Assembly (NCBI RefSeq): GCF_001649575.2
Contig: NC_051453.1
Location: 20,564,893 to 20,628,892 of the forward strand
Source of the DNA: Kryptolebias marmoratus
Lineage: Eukaryota > Chordata > Actinopteri > Cyprinodontiformes > Rivulidae
Reading direction: 5' to 3'
DNA: 64,000 nt
This document shows positions 21,801 to 33,617 of the stretch, in pieces (position 1 is the stretch's first letter; the number at the start of each line of letters is the position of its first letter). Under the pieces are notes generated by a model, which was not told the origin of the DNA, made no database searches, and worked only from the letters and a program-made list of their open reading frames with translations. A program made the translations under genes and the position numbers.

Positions 21801-23819
21801 AGTTGGAAAATGTTTTAAACCGAACAACATATCTTTCTTTTTTTTAATTTACTAAGCTAATTAAGAAAACAACTCATCGCTCTTGATTGATAATTATTCA
21901 CTTGTATAAAGAATGAAGGTGTGCTTAAAAATATGATTAAACAAGATTGGGGTATTTTCTTTACATAAAACTCCCTGGCTTATACGAAATGCTGAGATTC
22001 ATCATTTGATATTTATAAGTCGTATAATGCGCCTTGATGTTTGTGTCACTAAATAGCAAAAGGCGAGGTTGCAGACATGGAGCGCAGTATGTGTTTTACT
22101 TTGGCGGGGCAGCTAGATGCTCCAAGGACTGGCAGGATAAGGGAAGAGAATACATGGTTGGCTGAGTCAGGCATATCCAAGGTGATAAAAGCATAAAAAG
22201 GAGACATGAATGTTAGATGGGGGTGCTGAAGTATACACTGCAAACTTACTTAGAACAGCGGCAACCTGGCCTCCTAATGTGAATAAATGGACGTGGAGCT
22301 CAGTTCTCCTTTTGCTTTTGCATGTTTTCCTCTGAACTCCAAGTTGATGAAGCCTGAAAAAGCCTCAAGGGGAAAAAAGTGAAGTAACTGTTTCATTATA
22401 GGCCCATTACCAACAGTCATAGCCATAGATTTTAGAAATTGAGTTTAAACATGGAAATATAGAACACTATTGATTCTTCACCATTGTTTCTTGAGTTTAT
22501 TCCACAATAAATACACAATAAGTAAGTGTAGCTGTTAAGTTATATATTGCATGTTTATTACTAGACAAGTGTTGTGTTAAACAAGGCGTAGCTGTGTGTA
22601 GCTATAAAAGGAAAATGGGGATGACTTTTAGACAACACAATCAGTGCTAGTAAATAGGGATGTCCTCTAAAAGTATTAGTTTGGAATATCAGTCAAGGCT
22701 TTTTTCATTGATCAGTAATGGATTAGATGACACTCTCAGCTCCCGGTTTGATACTGTCTATGTTTTTACATATTAGTATCAGTTGTGCCATACAACTTCA
22801 GCAGCTGTAATATTGTACTAGTTGTGATGTACAGGCCTGTAAATTAAAGGTACTTAAATTGTGGTTTTCTCTGCCGTCAGATGGTAAAACATTTGCTAAC
22901 AGACAGCCTGTCATGGCACCAAACTTTTTACATAGAGGCCATTGGTGCTGTAACAGCAGCATGTACTGATGTACAGTTACACAAAACATTCCTGATTAAT
23001 GAATCAGGCCAGATGTTAACAATTAATTCAGTCATACATAACGCAACTATTTCTCTCTTTTCTTGTCCTCTGACTTCTTTCCCACCTTGCTTCTGCACTG
23101 TCAGTCATGTGACACAGCGCTGGCTTGAGATGTGAAAAAACTGGTGCTGGGCTAAACAGTAGCTGAGTTGAAAATGCAGTTAACACACGGTACAAAAGAA
23201 GCCACAGTGGATAATCTCTGTGACGACAGAGCAAACGCAACTTTATTTTTGCTGAAAAAAGTGCTTTCCCCTTGAGGAACCTTTTCTGATGACAGTGCAC
23301 AAGCAGTCATTACCTGTTGGCACCATTAGCATTGCTGTAGCTACCAGCACAGTGAGGTAACATGTATTTATAAAACAGCACCACCTGAAGCTTAATAAGG
23401 AGTGTTACATTGACACAAAATGAGGTGTTCACGACTAACATGGAAATCATTCAGTATGGCTGAAGAAAGACAAGGAACTATCCTCAACACTTCCTCGTTA
23501 CAAGGAAACACATCAGTATCTATGGAAAATGTTGCAAAATATTGCAAGTATGAAATTATTGGTCAATCTTTAATTTCAAATGACTGGGATCAGTATCAAG
23601 AACAAAATTACTGATCGGGACAGTCTTACTAGTCAACTGAAGTAACTCACGGTGACTTATTGATACCTGAGCATCATCTAAAGTCTGTTCATTTATAAAA
23701 GCTAGTCTAATCATGGTGGTTAGTGTTAAAAGGAGACATGCTGAATGTCTCTAAAATACCTACAACATCATCTCTAAGTCTCCATCCATAATTCACTCTC
23801 CATTCATGTGTGACTAAGA
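21801..23819. other. Gene-free DNA
   Basis: No recognised TE or gene. Short overlapping frames at 22049-22243, 22881-23135 and 23028-23300 are on both strands and match nothing. Confidence 0.5.
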
Positions 23820-24190
23820 GGGCTTTATTTTAGAAAAGCCTTAACAGGGAAAACTCATGTGGAAAAAAGTCTGCTGTGCTGTGCTGCTCTCCCTGTCCCG
23901 CCAAGTGGAAGAGTTAAGAAGTGTAAAAGCTGCCTTTTTGAGAGGCCAGAGTGGACTGGCAAAAGGAGAAAAAACATCTCCAGGTGGATGAGGAGGGGTC
24001 ACATGATGCAGGCCGTGTGCAGTGGGAGCAATTTCTTGACCTTCTAACTGTAGCTGAGGTGATGTTGTTCATCTTTGGGAGGCTACTCATGTCAGGTGGT
24101 GCCTCTGCTCTGGAGGTGCTTGGGGACCTGCCGAGCACTCTGAAGTGTCCAGTCTGAAAAAGGGGGGCTGGGGGGGGCTGCAAAATATCC
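23820..24190. other. GC-richer unassigned block
   Basis: A 370-bp block with higher GC and purine-rich + strand. It ends in GGGGGGCTGGGGGGGGCTG and is open on both strands over 23859-24183. No domain recognised; may be an old repeat. Confidence 0.35.
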
Positions 24191-26799
24191 CTGATCTGGA
24201 GCTACTCACTCACTCTGCTTTACTTTACAATTTCTCTTGTGGGATTTAGTGCAGACCACTCACTCTTGCTCAATCTGACTCCTTAACTCCCTCCCCTGTC
24301 CATTTTTTCAACCTAATTTTTTCCCTCTCTACCTCTCAACCAACCCCCATCACATCCATCACTGGACTGAAGCATCCATCTGTTTTCTTCCCAGCATACC
24401 CTGGCTTGTTATTGTTCTTTTAGGCCTGCATTCACCAATGTTTTGCTGTTCACTGACCAGTGTTTCAAGCTATCTTCTATCAATTACTGAAGTACCAGAA
24501 TATTTGAGCAGAAGTGAATAAAACACAAAGACTACAGTATAATCCCGTGTTTCAAGGTTCCACAGTTGAATGCTTTTTCCTTATCCACTTTCTTTTATAA
24601 AGTAGTAATATTTTACTTTAAATATACAACAGTGACTTTAAAGTGCTTGGAGAAACTCAGTCCTTCACTCTGTTTTTCTGTTTCCTTTCACCTGACTCGA
24701 CCGCGTTTGTTGATCATAAGCTGCCTTTCTGGCCTTGGTCCCGGCGCTCGCATATTCATCTGGTCTAGGTGCTAATTTGTGTGTTTCATGCCTGTACTCA
24801 CAAGCTTGTTTGCACACGCTGTTCCACCTGGGCTTGTTTTGGCGTCCTGTCAAAGCCCAGGCCAGCGGAACAAACAGTGTCTGCTCAAAAAATACCCATG
24901 CATGTTTAATTATAACAGGACATCTCTCTGTGTCTCATTCTCTCCACAGACCATTCCTCTGAGAGAAGATTCCTTCTTGCAACCCTGCATTACTGTTGCC
25001 TTTTTGAAGTGTGGAAAGTAGAGAAAAAGATATTAATTTTTAAAGTGCTTGTTGTTATCCCATTAAATACACACACACACACACATTTCTGCTTAATTCT
25101 GTTCTGATTTGGCATTAAATATAAGCAGTAATATTACTGTATGTAACACAAAAGTCCATATTATAAGCTCAAAATGTACACATTAAAGTCATAATCACAG
25201 ATTTTTTTTAGACTACCTTATTATGTAAGATTTTTGTTCACCATCTTGCTTGGTGCCATGTCTATCACTGTGTATAGTTTACATGTCAAAGTCACACATT
25301 GTTAATGCCTTGTGCATCCTGTGTCATCAGTTCAAAAAATGCATATAAGTAGCTTTAATTTACTTTAAAAACCAACATAGTTTTGCATATTGTGAAAACA
25401 GGAGACAAGTATTCTGTAATGAGCCTCTCACCAGCATTAGGCAAAACGCTGACCTAGCGGGCTACTGGTTCCATGGTAAAATTACCAATGCTCATCATTC
25501 TACCCAGATCAGTACTTAAATGCTCTTCAGATATTTTAGCTCTTTAGGCACTTTACATGTTTACTTACTTTAAACAGAGCTCTGCTGTCATTATTAGGTA
25601 TTAATTTAATTTAGACTAATAACTAAATCTTATATAATGTAGACTTTTTCTTCATAATGTTGGAAATATTTAACCTTAGATAAGATGCACTTCAGTATTT
25701 AGACATGGGTAACTAAGCTTTTCTCTAGCCTATAATTCACTATTGTCTGGCACATATTTTACCCATAAAATAGGTAAAACAAGAAGTAGACTAATTTAAA
25801 AAAATCTATATTACTAATATTGATATATTTTCAGTTAGCTGTTATATGCTATTTCTCAGCACCTGCTTTACAGTTATTATAGCAGACTAGTCTAGCGAGA
25901 GGTATGGCCTCTGGTAAAAAAATACAGTGTTTTAGTTATTCAAAAGAAAAAAAAATAGATAAACATAATATAAGATTTTTTGCAGTGCAGATTCCAATAA
26001 TTATAACAATTAATGGCAAAACATTGAATTTCTTGGCTGTGTTCAGTTCAGTTTTTTTTTCTCATATATCCATGGTCTGCTGCAATGCTGGCAGTAACTA
26101 AGGACTAAGTAGCACCTACCAAGATAGCAGCACAAATTCTCGTCTCGTTTGCATAGACTGCGCCTTGGCCGGCCAATCAAAAATTAAACAGCAAAAGATC
26201 CCAGTGTATTGTGTGCAGCTATGTGCACACTGTAAGTAAACGTAGTTGCCTGGGTTAAGGCAAAAATCACTACTGAGGTGTCAAATACTTTGGGACGACT
26301 TTCTAATTACACGCAGCATTTTGGTGGAGGCTTGTGCAACATTAGGTGTCAAAGATCTGTAATCTGATTTGGGTCTAACTATGTGACATTACATTGCAAT
26401 GTAGCTTTCAAAAGGCTACATGGAGCAACAACTCTTCTGTGTGTCCAGGTCCATGTAGCTGATTTCTAAGTCAACACTTTGAATATGAATTTGTTTGAAC
26501 ACAGTTTGTTTTTCAAATATAAATATGCATATCATGAAAACAAATTAAAAGTGTGATACCTAAATTTGAACTTTATTTAATAGCTTTTTACTGAATCACG
26601 GCAGTATTTTTACATATTGTTGCAAATTAATGCATGTAGCCCGTTAAAACAAAACAAGTAGACTGTTAAGCTTTTATGTATTTTTTTTACAATACATTTT
26701 TGTGCTTTAAATGCTGCATGGTTTTATCTACTGTACTACTGCTTGGAGAGGCATTATAGATTTTGGGCAAATTCATTTGCAGGAGTGAATTTTAAGCAA
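24191..26799. other. Gene-free DNA
   Basis: No gene or recognised TE. Holds a short (CA)n run at 25070-25084. At 24950 a splice-acceptor-like CATTCTCTCCACAG precedes a 23-codon frame ending in TAG, too little to call an exon. Confidence 0.45.
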
Positions 26800-27900
26800 C
26801 ATAAACTTCCAGAGCTCAGCAGTATGAAAACAACCACTGCGAGGCAAAACAATGGCCAAGGCGGGAGGCTTGTTTTCTCCCAGGCCTGACCTCTTTTCCC
26901 GAAGTGTCACATTATACAGAATGTGTCTCCTTTGCATACAAAAGGTCAGAAAGATAAATCAAATTCTGCAAATATGACTTGCCTGATTCATCACAGCAAA
27001 GAGGGTCAAAGTGTTAGCTGTAATCAGAATTTCTCCCCAAAAAGAAGAACTGTCTTTGTTCTTTAAATGTATCTGTAACCTGTAACACAAAGTTCTAATT
27101 AAATTCCTCTGTGAAGACATTTTCCCATTTTTATAAAGAAACTGATTTTTTTTAATTATTTTTTTTATTACTTTTCACACTTTTGGTGTGAGGAAGGAGA
27201 CTAATTTACCCCTCAAGGTCCTGGAGATGTTTACTGGTTTTGTGACACTTGTTCTTGTTAGATAATCCATGATGATGCAATGTTCTGAAACAAAATGCTC
27301 TCCCAGCTAGCAGAATTCCAGGTTGGATCTGGGCCTGTGAGGGGTTTAGCTCTGTCTCAGTGTTCCCACCACCCCTGCTGAGACATTAATTAAAGCTCCT
27401 TTTAGGTCCTTTTTCAGCAGTTGCCCCTATAATGCTCTTGCTAAGTTAAAACCTGCATGTGCAGGTGCCCTGATGATCTCAGAACAAGCTCCTTAATTAA
27501 CTTGAATTTGTAACAAATAGCTACACTTTTGTCTCTATTTTCTCTCTTTGTTTTCCTCTCGCTCAGAGTTTCTCCCACTGAACTTATTAAATAAAAGAAG
27601 GTACAATAAAGAAAGTCCTGTTTCTTTTAACCTAACGCCTTTTCTCCACAGAGCATTTGTCTTCCTCACTCTGTAGTCTGTCATCTCTTACAGCGAATGA
27701 TCTGGTGAACAGACAGGTTCAGGAAGGAGCCGAGCGCTGCCATCGAAACAGGCATCACACCTCTCCCCTACGCCTCTAATTAGAGTTAATTATTAATACA
27801 CTTTGATTTTTGTCTTGCTCCCCCACCATCAGGTGCCAAAGTATATTTTGCATGTTTCTTACAAATGAAAAGAGTGAGGTTAATTGATTGATGCAGATTT
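26800..27900. promoter_or_regulatory. Candidate conserved non-coding cluster (putative enhancers)
   Basis: Repeat-free 1.1 kb with several dense stretches: 26850-27010, 27330-27510 and 27650-27890. It includes the paired homeodomain palindrome CTCTAATTAGAG, followed by TTAATTATTAATACA, and the palindrome CCTGCATGTGCAGG near 27452. Such motif density without simple sequence is typical of developmental enhancers in fish. No open frame with convincing splice sites. Inference from composition and motifs. Confidence 0.35.
27774..27785. promoter_or_regulatory. Perfect 12-bp homeodomain-type palindrome
   Basis: CTCTAATTAGAG reads the same on both strands and is followed within 12 bases by TTAATTATTAA. 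This is the form expected for a paired or tandem homeodomain site. Binding is not shown. Confidence 0.4.
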
Positions 27901-28042
27901 TTCTTTTTTTTTTTTTACCTTGCAAGTTAAATCAAAAGCTCTGCCAGTTCATTTGCAAGCAACAACATGTTTCAAAATCAGTTTAAGTAGATATTAGCTG
28001 TGAAGTTCAAATGATCACGTTATTGTGTGGCAAAGTTTGTTC

Positions 28043-28045
<3 letters not shown>

Positions 28046-28087
<42 letters not shown>
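28046..28087. repeat. (TA)n microsatellite
   Basis: About 21 uninterrupted TA units. Confidence 0.95.
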
Positions 28088-28091
<4 letters not shown>

Positions 28092-29237
28092 ATAAATAAG
28101 AATAAATAAAAGTCCTAAATTTGACTAAACTAATTGCTCTACTTGTTAATATTAAAAAAAAAAAACAATAATCTCCAATAAAAACAACCATCAAAGTCAT
28201 TAAAATTATTATTTTGGCAGTGGAAAAGAAAATACAAGAAATATTTTGAAGAGAACCAGTATTATGGAATCAAGCTTAAACTTTTTCTTTAAGAACACCT
28301 CCATACTGCTCCAGCCTGCATCAAAAGGCATGCTTTCTAACACCTAAGTGACTCACCCATTAAATTGCTCTGACTTTGTTGCTGATCCCATGCTATTCCC
28401 TTTTTGGGAGGTGTGGATGGGTCACTGGCTTGCCTTCGACTCTAAACTCATCACAGGGGCCAGTGATAATCCCCCTGAATCTGTGGCTTCCTTCTGCACG
28501 GCTTTGGCGCCTATGAAATAGAATCATCACCTCTTGCAACCAAACAAATAAATCCCTTCCTCCATTCTGTTTTGATATGTAATGTATCTGTGTTTCACTC
28601 TTCTGAGATCTTGTTATGTGGCAAATCACTGATGTGTCTCTCTACGGCCATGCTTCATCTGTCAAACTGGATTTTTCCACCTCAAAATAATGATCCTCTG
28701 CTGCACCGAGGGCCCTGCTAAAGTATCTGCTTACTTAAGATGGCTTTTCACCATTGCAATGTGTAGGTAACACCTGGCCCCAGAGAGGTGTCTGCAGTGG
28801 GTTACTGGTGGAGAGGCCCCTGACAGATAGGGAGACAAACAAGCATAGTATCAAGAGGTAGAGGCTTTTGTGATGTGTGAGTAATGCTATGGTCATTGGC
28901 TGTGGATATCCACCTATGATGGATGTCATAAAAATATATACCATACTTAGCAGCAGCACTGAGCTCCAACAATCCCAACGAAGGATGCCACATCTTGTCT
29001 GGAGAGACATTTTCAGGAAGTGATGGGGTAAGTCAACGGCAGGGCTTCACCATAAATAGTCTACATTTACTGCATAAGGCATGTGAGGCATTCTTTCAAC
29101 AGTCAGACATCTTTAGTCCTAATGGATTTTTGAGTCTCATGTACCTCATTTTTAAATTAATGGATTATCTGAGTATGACAAGAAGACTATGCCATTTGCA
29201 AAGCAAAACAAAACTCCTTCTTCTTTCTTTTCTTTCA
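28088..29237. other. Gene-free DNA
   Basis: No recognised element. Frames at 28393-28629, 28735-29010 (-) and 28995-29288 (+) match no family. Confidence 0.5.
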
Positions 29238-29345
29238 GCTGTTCTCTTTTTTAGGGGATGCCACAGCGAGTCATCCTCCTCCATCTAACTCTGTCTGCTG
29301 CGTTCTCTGTCCTCACTCCAAATATCTCCATGTCCTCTCTAAAAA
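29238..29345 (+). repeat. Teleost dispersed repeat fragment (GCCACAGCGRGTCATCC type)
   Basis: GGGGATGCCACAGCGAGTCA, TCCTCCTCCATCTAACTCTG and CAAATATCTCCATGTCCTCT match the order of a frequent fish repeat in which GGTCGCCACAGCGGGTCAT is followed by CCATCTAACCCTGTCC and CACCTTCATGTCCTCC. Short fragment, class uncertain. Confidence 0.6.
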
Positions 29346-29349
29346 CAAA

Positions 29350-29690
29350 ACATACAGTTAAAAACAGATGTTTACATACACTGTATAAAAAGTCAAATAA
29401 CCATTTTTCTCACTGTCTGACATTAAATCAGACAAAACCTTTACTGTTTTTGGTCAGGTAGGACTTCTAAAATTAGTTCTATCTGTTAAATGCCCAAATA
29501 ATGAAAGAGATAATTTATTATTATTATTATTATTCCTTTAACAATTAAAACAAATAAACCAATTGGAGGCACAATTAAACTCTGTGTTTGAACGAAGAAT
29601 ATCTGAGGAAGAATAAAACACAAACGGCTGCACTTTTTTTTCTTTAGGTGTGCCTTAAAATAGATCCACATTTTAATTGTGCCTCCAGAT
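29350..29690 (+). mobile_element. Sleeping-Beauty-like Tc1 MITE remnant with internal inverted repeat
   Basis: ATGTTTACATACACTGTATA, TTTTTCTCACTGTCTGACAT, TTTTTGGTCAGGTAGGACTT and CCAAATAATGAAAGAGATAA reproduce the left-end series of fish Tc1 elements of the Sleeping Beauty type (GTTTACATACACT, CTGACATTTAATC, GGTCAGTTAGGAT, AGAATAATRRWAGAGA). Inside it, TGGAGGCACAATTAAA at 29564-29579 is perfectly inverted at 29672-29687. No transposase remains. The first unit-like words of the 305-bp repeat follow immediately. Confidence 0.65.
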
Positions 29691-30345
29691 TGTTTCAGCA
29701 GTACATCTACAATTCATTAAGTTTTAGAGTCAAACCAATTCAACATTGCTGCCAGAGCTAACTGATCTTAAAACAGAAAACACAAAAATAGCTATACCTC
29801 TGTCAGTTTTAGAAACATTGATACAAATATTGTGCTAATATTTTGTGTAGTTGTAGCTAAGTCATTTACAACACATGCTTCAAGTGCTACTTATAGCACA
29901 ATATTTTCACTTAAAACCTTTGTATTAACCTATGGAATTAACCCAGTTTGTCTGTAAAATATCTCATGAACAACAGGACAGATTTTAATGCAACTTTTAG
30001 ATGACTGCACATCTACAACTGATTAAATTTTAGAGTCAATCCAATTCAAAATGGCCACCACAGCTAAATAACATTAGCTAACACACAAGAAAAATATAAT
30101 ATATATTGAGCTAAAACTATGTGTGGTAGCAGCTAAGAGTCATTCACAAAATATAATTTCAGGATGACATCTTGCAATGTCACATGAGATTGCGCATTAC
30201 ATTATCTTCAAGGTTTGACCAAAAACGGCTATACCTTAATTCCTTTTCTTCGTAAGATGATCCTAGTCTAAAATTCTGTCTTGAAAGGCAGCAGGTAAAA
30301 TGTTTTCCTTCAAACAATGCATGGCCCTGATTTTTACATAAACAT
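29691..30345 (+). repeat. 305-bp-unit dispersed repeat, copy F (about two units plus tail)
   Basis: ACATCTACAATTCATTAAG and TTTTAGAGTCAAACC open a partial unit. A new unit starts near 29950 (GTCTGTAAAATATCTCATGA) and carries CAAAATGGCCACCACAGCT and GTGTGGTAGCAGCTAAGAGT. The tail has CAATGTCACATGAGATTGCG, CTTCAAGGTTTGACCAAAAA and TTTCCTTCAAACAATGCATG. Confidence 0.75.
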
Positions 30346-30959
30346 ATTTCTTTATTTAAATCAGAAAATTCAAGTGTCAAATTGTATGCATAAAACTTTT
30401 AATCTATTATTATCATTAAAAAAGAGCAGTTTAGGATTTTTTGTTGTAAAATTTAACACCTTCACAAATTTTGCAACTGCATTTCGCCACAAACTGCATC
30501 CACTGTTCTTTTTGCTGGTCTGTAAGCAGCTTTTTGCCTGTGTGATTTCAGAGAATGGGATGCCACGAGGTCGAGTGCGAGGGCAGGTGAAAACAGTTGG
30601 TGCTGTAGTCTTGAGAAACAGCTTGCCCTTGATACCTGGCCTGTTCTTCATTGTACTGTCAGACCCAGAGAGGAACCCTCCCCTGTGACCAGCCAAAGAC
30701 CAGCCCAGCCCACCTCTCCATCCTCTGCCTTACTCTCTGCCGTAATTGAGCTTGAGCTTTGAGATTGTTTGCAACACCCAGTGTGGTCCCAAGATGCAAC
30801 GCTAAGCCAATCTTAAATAATCAGAACGTTGCACAAAGAGAGGGCTTTTGTTAACCCTAGCAGGAAGTCAAACTCAGAGGATCGAGAGAAAGGAAAGGCA
30901 TATCTGTGGAGATGCTAAGGCTTTAAATAAGAGAAGCCTTGTTTGAGGGTGAAATCTTT
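30346..30959. other. Gene-free DNA with a weak mini-exon candidate
   Basis: 30480-30760 is GC-richer than the flanks. At 30552-30586 a 35-base segment lies between GTGTGATTTCAG and GTGAAA; the frame is open, but so short that it is weak. The open frame 30317-30688 (+) spans it without a recognised domain. Confidence 0.25.
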
Positions 30960-31330
30960 CTAATAATTAACTCTTTCTACAAGTCTTGCTTCTCTTCAGT
31001 CTGCTTATCTTCCTCCCGGCTTTGTCCTTTTAGAAAGAAATTAAGGCGATGATTGGGCTTCATTAAAGAGGTAAATAAGGAGGGTTAGTGTTCAGCCCCA
31101 GAGCCTCATCTGTGTTGCTAATTGGCCCTGCATGTAGGCTTGATATGAAGCGCCGCAGGAGGGGAAGACATCAGAGATGAGCCAAGCATGTGACCTAGGA
31201 GCTTCGCCGGTGCACGACTCAAGCCTCTTTCGCTGTGCGATCACACTGCGGTTCTCTGCATGTTTGTTGGGTTTGCTAAGTCAAGGTCTTCTGTTTAATT
31301 TTAATGACTCCACTTGGATGTGAAAAAAAA
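30960..31330. promoter_or_regulatory. Candidate conserved non-coding element
   Basis: Repeat-free sequence such as AAGGCGATGATTGGGCTTCA, TTGCTAATTGGCCCTGCATG and GAAGCGCCGCAGGAGGGGAA with several CpGs and ATTGG/TAATTG words. The composition resembles conserved enhancer DNA; no frame or splice sites. Inference only. Confidence 0.35.
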
Positions 31331-31784
31331 TTGATATTTTTACAAGCAAACACCTTTGGGCTCATTAATTAATGTGTCAGTTTTTCATTGACATAAAAAT
31401 GTACTTTACGGCATAATTAATTTTCTGATATCCCCCAGTCATACCAGAGTGCCCTCAACTTAAAATACTTGACATTTAGCTGTTCGTATGGAGTTTACAG
31501 GCTCCAAGAGCTCTCAGCACATTGCAGCGCAGAAACGAACTAATGAACATACACATGTACTCATTTGATTTTAAAATAACGCCAAACAAGAATGATATGT
31601 TTACATCTGTAAAATTGAGTGATGCTCCTGGTATAAGTACAAAATTAGCCTGTTAGCTAGTTTGTCTTACTAGTTTATTCAGGGCAAGAGTGAAACTATG
31701 AAGTTTTACTTTCAAAATCCAAAATTCTACTTGTCTTCTTACATTAATTGGAACTCTTTATTGTCTGCTGCCAATGTTTTTGTC
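31331..31784. other. Gene-free DNA
   Basis: Nothing recognised. Confidence 0.5.
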
Positions 31785-32680
31785 CATGTCTGTGTGTGCA
31801 CGTGTTCATTTGTCTATCTGTTAGCAAAATAACTCGTGCACCACCAGCCAGATTTTAAGGAAACTCTTAGAAGGTAATGACTGCACATTACTGTGGGCAT
31901 TAGTCTAACTCCTAAAGCAGTTAAAGATCATCTAATAGCAGTGGCATAAAATAATTGTTTGCCTGATAAGCCATAATATGTAGGCACTCTTATTTGAAGC
32001 AGTTTTCTTTGCAAAAACATCAAAAGTTTAGATTTCCATTTACTGCTAATCAATGCTACTTTAATGTTAAGCATCCACATCTTGTATGGTCAAGGCTTAA
32101 ATTACCAACAGATATCAACAGATTTACTGTTTACTTAACAATCCTATTCTCTGTACGTAGACTGTTTATATTATGGATCCTTAGTAACATTAATCATACG
32201 CCCAGCTGTACCTCTGATTAGGTACTTGTGCTTAACTTTTAACCAACAGTCATTCCTTATGAGTCATGCATCACTTGATTTAATATAGTTGACCCAATTA
32301 GAAGTAATGTAGAGTGAGTCATGACTTCCTGTTTTTAACCAATGTCCTGTTGGTGGTATAGTTTAGGATTTAGGTGTAACTTACAATTGATGACACTGAG
32401 ACGTTTATGAGAAGTGGCAGTATGCTGTAAAACATGACACTACACAAAGGACAAAAATGCTGCAGTGCTGGTACTGTGAGTACTTGCCTACTTTGAGCAT
32501 TGATAGTAGTTGAGAGTCAACCGCAACACATATTCTGAGTGTGGCATCTTGTAATATTGCATGAGATCATACAAAATAGCTATAATTGCATCTCTTTTCA
32601 TTATAGGATTATCTTACTTTAAAACTCTGGCATAAAAGGTGGTGGGCGATATGCATTCCTTCAAGTAGTGCTTGACCAAC
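31785..32680 (+). repeat. 305-bp-unit dispersed repeat, copy G, interrupted in the middle
   Basis: The 5' end (CTATCTGTTAGCAAAATAAC, CAGATTTTAAGGAAACTCTT) lies at 31815-31900. The 3' half, from GTAGTTGAGAGTCAACCGCA through TTGTAATATTGCATGAGATC to GGGCGATATGCATTCCTTCA, lies at 32500-32665. About 550 bp between them (31900-32450) does not match the family and is either an insertion of unknown sequence or heavily decayed. Confidence 0.65.
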
Positions 32681-33614
32681 AATGTTTTTTTAATTGACGT
32701 GATATTAGTTTCTTACTTTTCTGTAAACTGTCATCGTCAGATAACACAAAATGACATTGCTTTGGTAGTAGCTTTGGTTATGAACACACTTGGAGTCAGC
32801 TGATCTTAGATCAGTCTTCATAACTCTGACTCTGTCATTTTAACATGAGCTGCCAGCACTGTCAGAAAGGCAAATTGAAATAAGACATCAGTGAGTGCAC
32901 AAATATTGTGTTCATACAAACCTCCTGTTGTATTGAATAATTTTGCTGTAAAATAAGTGGTTGGGTCTGGAAATGGCGTCATGTGTAATGCCAGCCAAAC
33001 TTTAACAACTACAGCTTTTAGGTTTTCAAGTAAAAAGAAGATCCTTTAGACATAGATCTTCAAAAAAGCTTGTATTCAATATAACCTTGTTACAAAGAAT
33101 AGGCTTACAGTCAGTCTGAGTATATAATATGTATTTTTATAGAATACAGTCCAGCTCTTTAAGTCTGAAGCACATATACTGTATGAGCATGCCTAAGGTA
33201 GCAAGGATTTTTCACTGCTGCTGATTTTTGTTTATGGCTTTGAGGTAAACCTTTTGGAAGGAAAGACATTTATCTCCTCATGCTGGTGTAAATGCACCAA
33301 CCCCAGTACTTTCTAAGTCCTACACCAACACAGATATCTTGCTGTGAACTTAACGATTCAGCACTCAGACATCAAACTGAGAGGCAGGAGAGAACATTGG
33401 AATATTTGATTTATCATCAAGCATCTGAGCATAAATAACACACTGGAAAATGTCCAATAAGTGATTTACTCACTCATGTTTTACGCACACTGTAGATATG
33501 TAAATTATTACAACATTTCAACTGCTGATACAACAGAACTACATGTAACACTTTATTATATGATACTAGGTGGACAGGTTTTATATCACTAGTTCATAGT
33601 GGCATTATTAAATA
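32681..33614. other. Gene-free DNA
   Basis: Nothing recognised. Confidence 0.5.
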
Positions 33615-33617
33615 TTA

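Noticed and set aside
24957..25019. Terminal-exon-like segment after CTCTCCACAG, ending in TAG
   Set aside because: Only about 21 codons, no recognised protein, no polyadenylation context; chance is likely.
27640..27780. Two splice-acceptor-like sites and a short open frame
   Set aside because: No suitable donor; most frames stop quickly. The block fits non-coding conserved sequence better.
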